From Bdellovibrionota bacterium (GTDB lineage Bacteria > Bdellovibrionota > Bacteriovoracia > Bacteriovoracales > Bacteriovoracaceae): a stretch of DNA of 7,109 nucleotides. The DNA lies in the NCBI GenBank assembly GCA_030836365.1, contig JAURQB010000101.1, positions 1 through 7,109 of the forward strand, given 5' to 3'. Under the pieces are notes generated by a model. That model searched no databases, had not been told where the DNA came from, and saw nothing but the letters and a program-made list of their open reading frames with translations. Within the stretch, counting starts at the first letter, position 1, and every line of letters starts with the position of its first letter. A program made the position numbers and the translations under genes. Below are positions 6,753 through 7,109 of this stretch, in pieces.

Positions 6753-6759
6753 CTCCTTA
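6753..6759 (-). promoter_or_regulatory. flgC stop codon fused to fliE ribosome binding site
   Basis: The minus strand reads TAAGGAG: TAA ends flgC, and AAGGAG is the fliE Shine-Dalgarno element, 6 bases from the fliE ATG. It is identical to the fliG/fliH junction. Confidence 0.65.
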
Positions 6760-7109
6760 CCTTCCAATTTCTAGTGCTTTAATGGCCATACTCTTTGTCG
6801 TATTAAACGCACTAATATTTGCTTCGTAATTTCGAGATGCACTAATCATGTCACTCATTTCTTTCATGACATTGATATTGGGATATGCAACATAACCCTG
6901 CTCATTCGCATCTGGATGATCTGGTTCATACTTCAAAATAGGTGGTGCGTTGGAGCTAATTACTTCGGTTGCATGAACCTTTTGCCCGTATTGATCTAGC
7001 TCCCCTTCAAGAATATCTGAAAATGATTCCCTTGCAGGCTCAGCACCAAAAACAACTTCTTTCTTCCGATATGGACCACCTTCAGGAGTCCGTGTCGTTT
7101 GAGCGTTGG
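6757..7109 (-). CDS. flgC: Flagellar proximal rod protein FlgC, C-terminal part (cut by right edge)
   Basis: FlgC is one of the proximal rod subunits that cross the periplasm between the MS ring and the distal rod; it is exported by the flagellar type III system. The window holds the last 116 residues, starting just after the conserved N-terminal rod motif; about 20-35 residues are missing by comparison with the usual FlgC length of 135-150. Visible landmarks: NAQTTRTPEGGPYRKKEVVF at the start, YEPDHPDANEQGYVAYPNIN in the middle (visible residues 63-82), and the C-terminal helix EMSDMISASRNYEANISAFN ending in the typical KALEIGR. The frame is intact, with no stop before the TAA. Its stop overlaps the fliE ribosome binding site, and flgB would be expected next upstream, beyond the edge. 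Confidence 0.97.
   Translation of the reverse strand, partial: NAQTTRTPEGGPYRKKEVVFGAEPARESFSDILEGELDQYGQKVHATEVISSNAPPILKYEPDHPDANEQGYVAYPNINVMKEMSDMISASRNYEANISAFNTTKSMAIKALEIGR

Overview
The window is a segment of a flagellar basal-body/export operon. All genes lie on the minus strand, so they read from right to left. In transcription order they are: flgC (C-terminal part only, cut by the right edge), fliE, fliF, fliG, fliH, fliI, fliJ, a MotE/YlxF-family secreted coiled-coil protein, and the N-terminal part of a probable fliK (cut by the left edge). This matches the well-known flgB-flgC-fliE-fliF-fliG-fliH-fliI-fliJ-ylxF-fliK order of the Bacillus fla/che operon, which several Gram-negative groups share.

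The genes are packed tightly. Gaps are 2 to about 30 bases, fliJ and the MotE-like gene overlap by 8 bases, and at three junctions the ribosome binding site overlaps the stop codon of the gene before it. I see no promoter, terminator, RNA gene, mobile element, repeat array or intergenic space large enough to hide one. The operon promoter must lie beyond the right edge, and transcription probably continues past the left edge.

The products build one machine. FliF forms the MS ring in the inner membrane and FliG is the torque-bearing rotor ring on its cytoplasmic face. FliE joins the MS ring to the rod, and FlgC is a proximal rod subunit. FliH, FliI and FliJ form the ATPase complex of the flagellar type III export apparatus. 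The FliK candidate would set hook length. The MotE-like protein probably acts in the periplasm, by analogy with its family.

The organism is probably a Gram-negative (diderm) motile bacterium with an A+T-rich genome: hand counts of four 60-base lines gave about 32 to 57% G+C, three of them at or below 35%. The MotE-like protein has a cleavable-looking signal peptide, which fits a periplasm. A low-GC member of the Bdellovibrionota/Deltaproteobacteria-like groups (for example a Bacteriovorax relative) is my best guess, but it is low-confidence inference from composition, gene order and sequence style.

I looked for an undescribed system and did not find one. The points worth a second look are small: start-codon choices, the single cysteine in the MotE-like protein, a divergent FliF tail, and a FliH without the usual N-terminal tryptophans.
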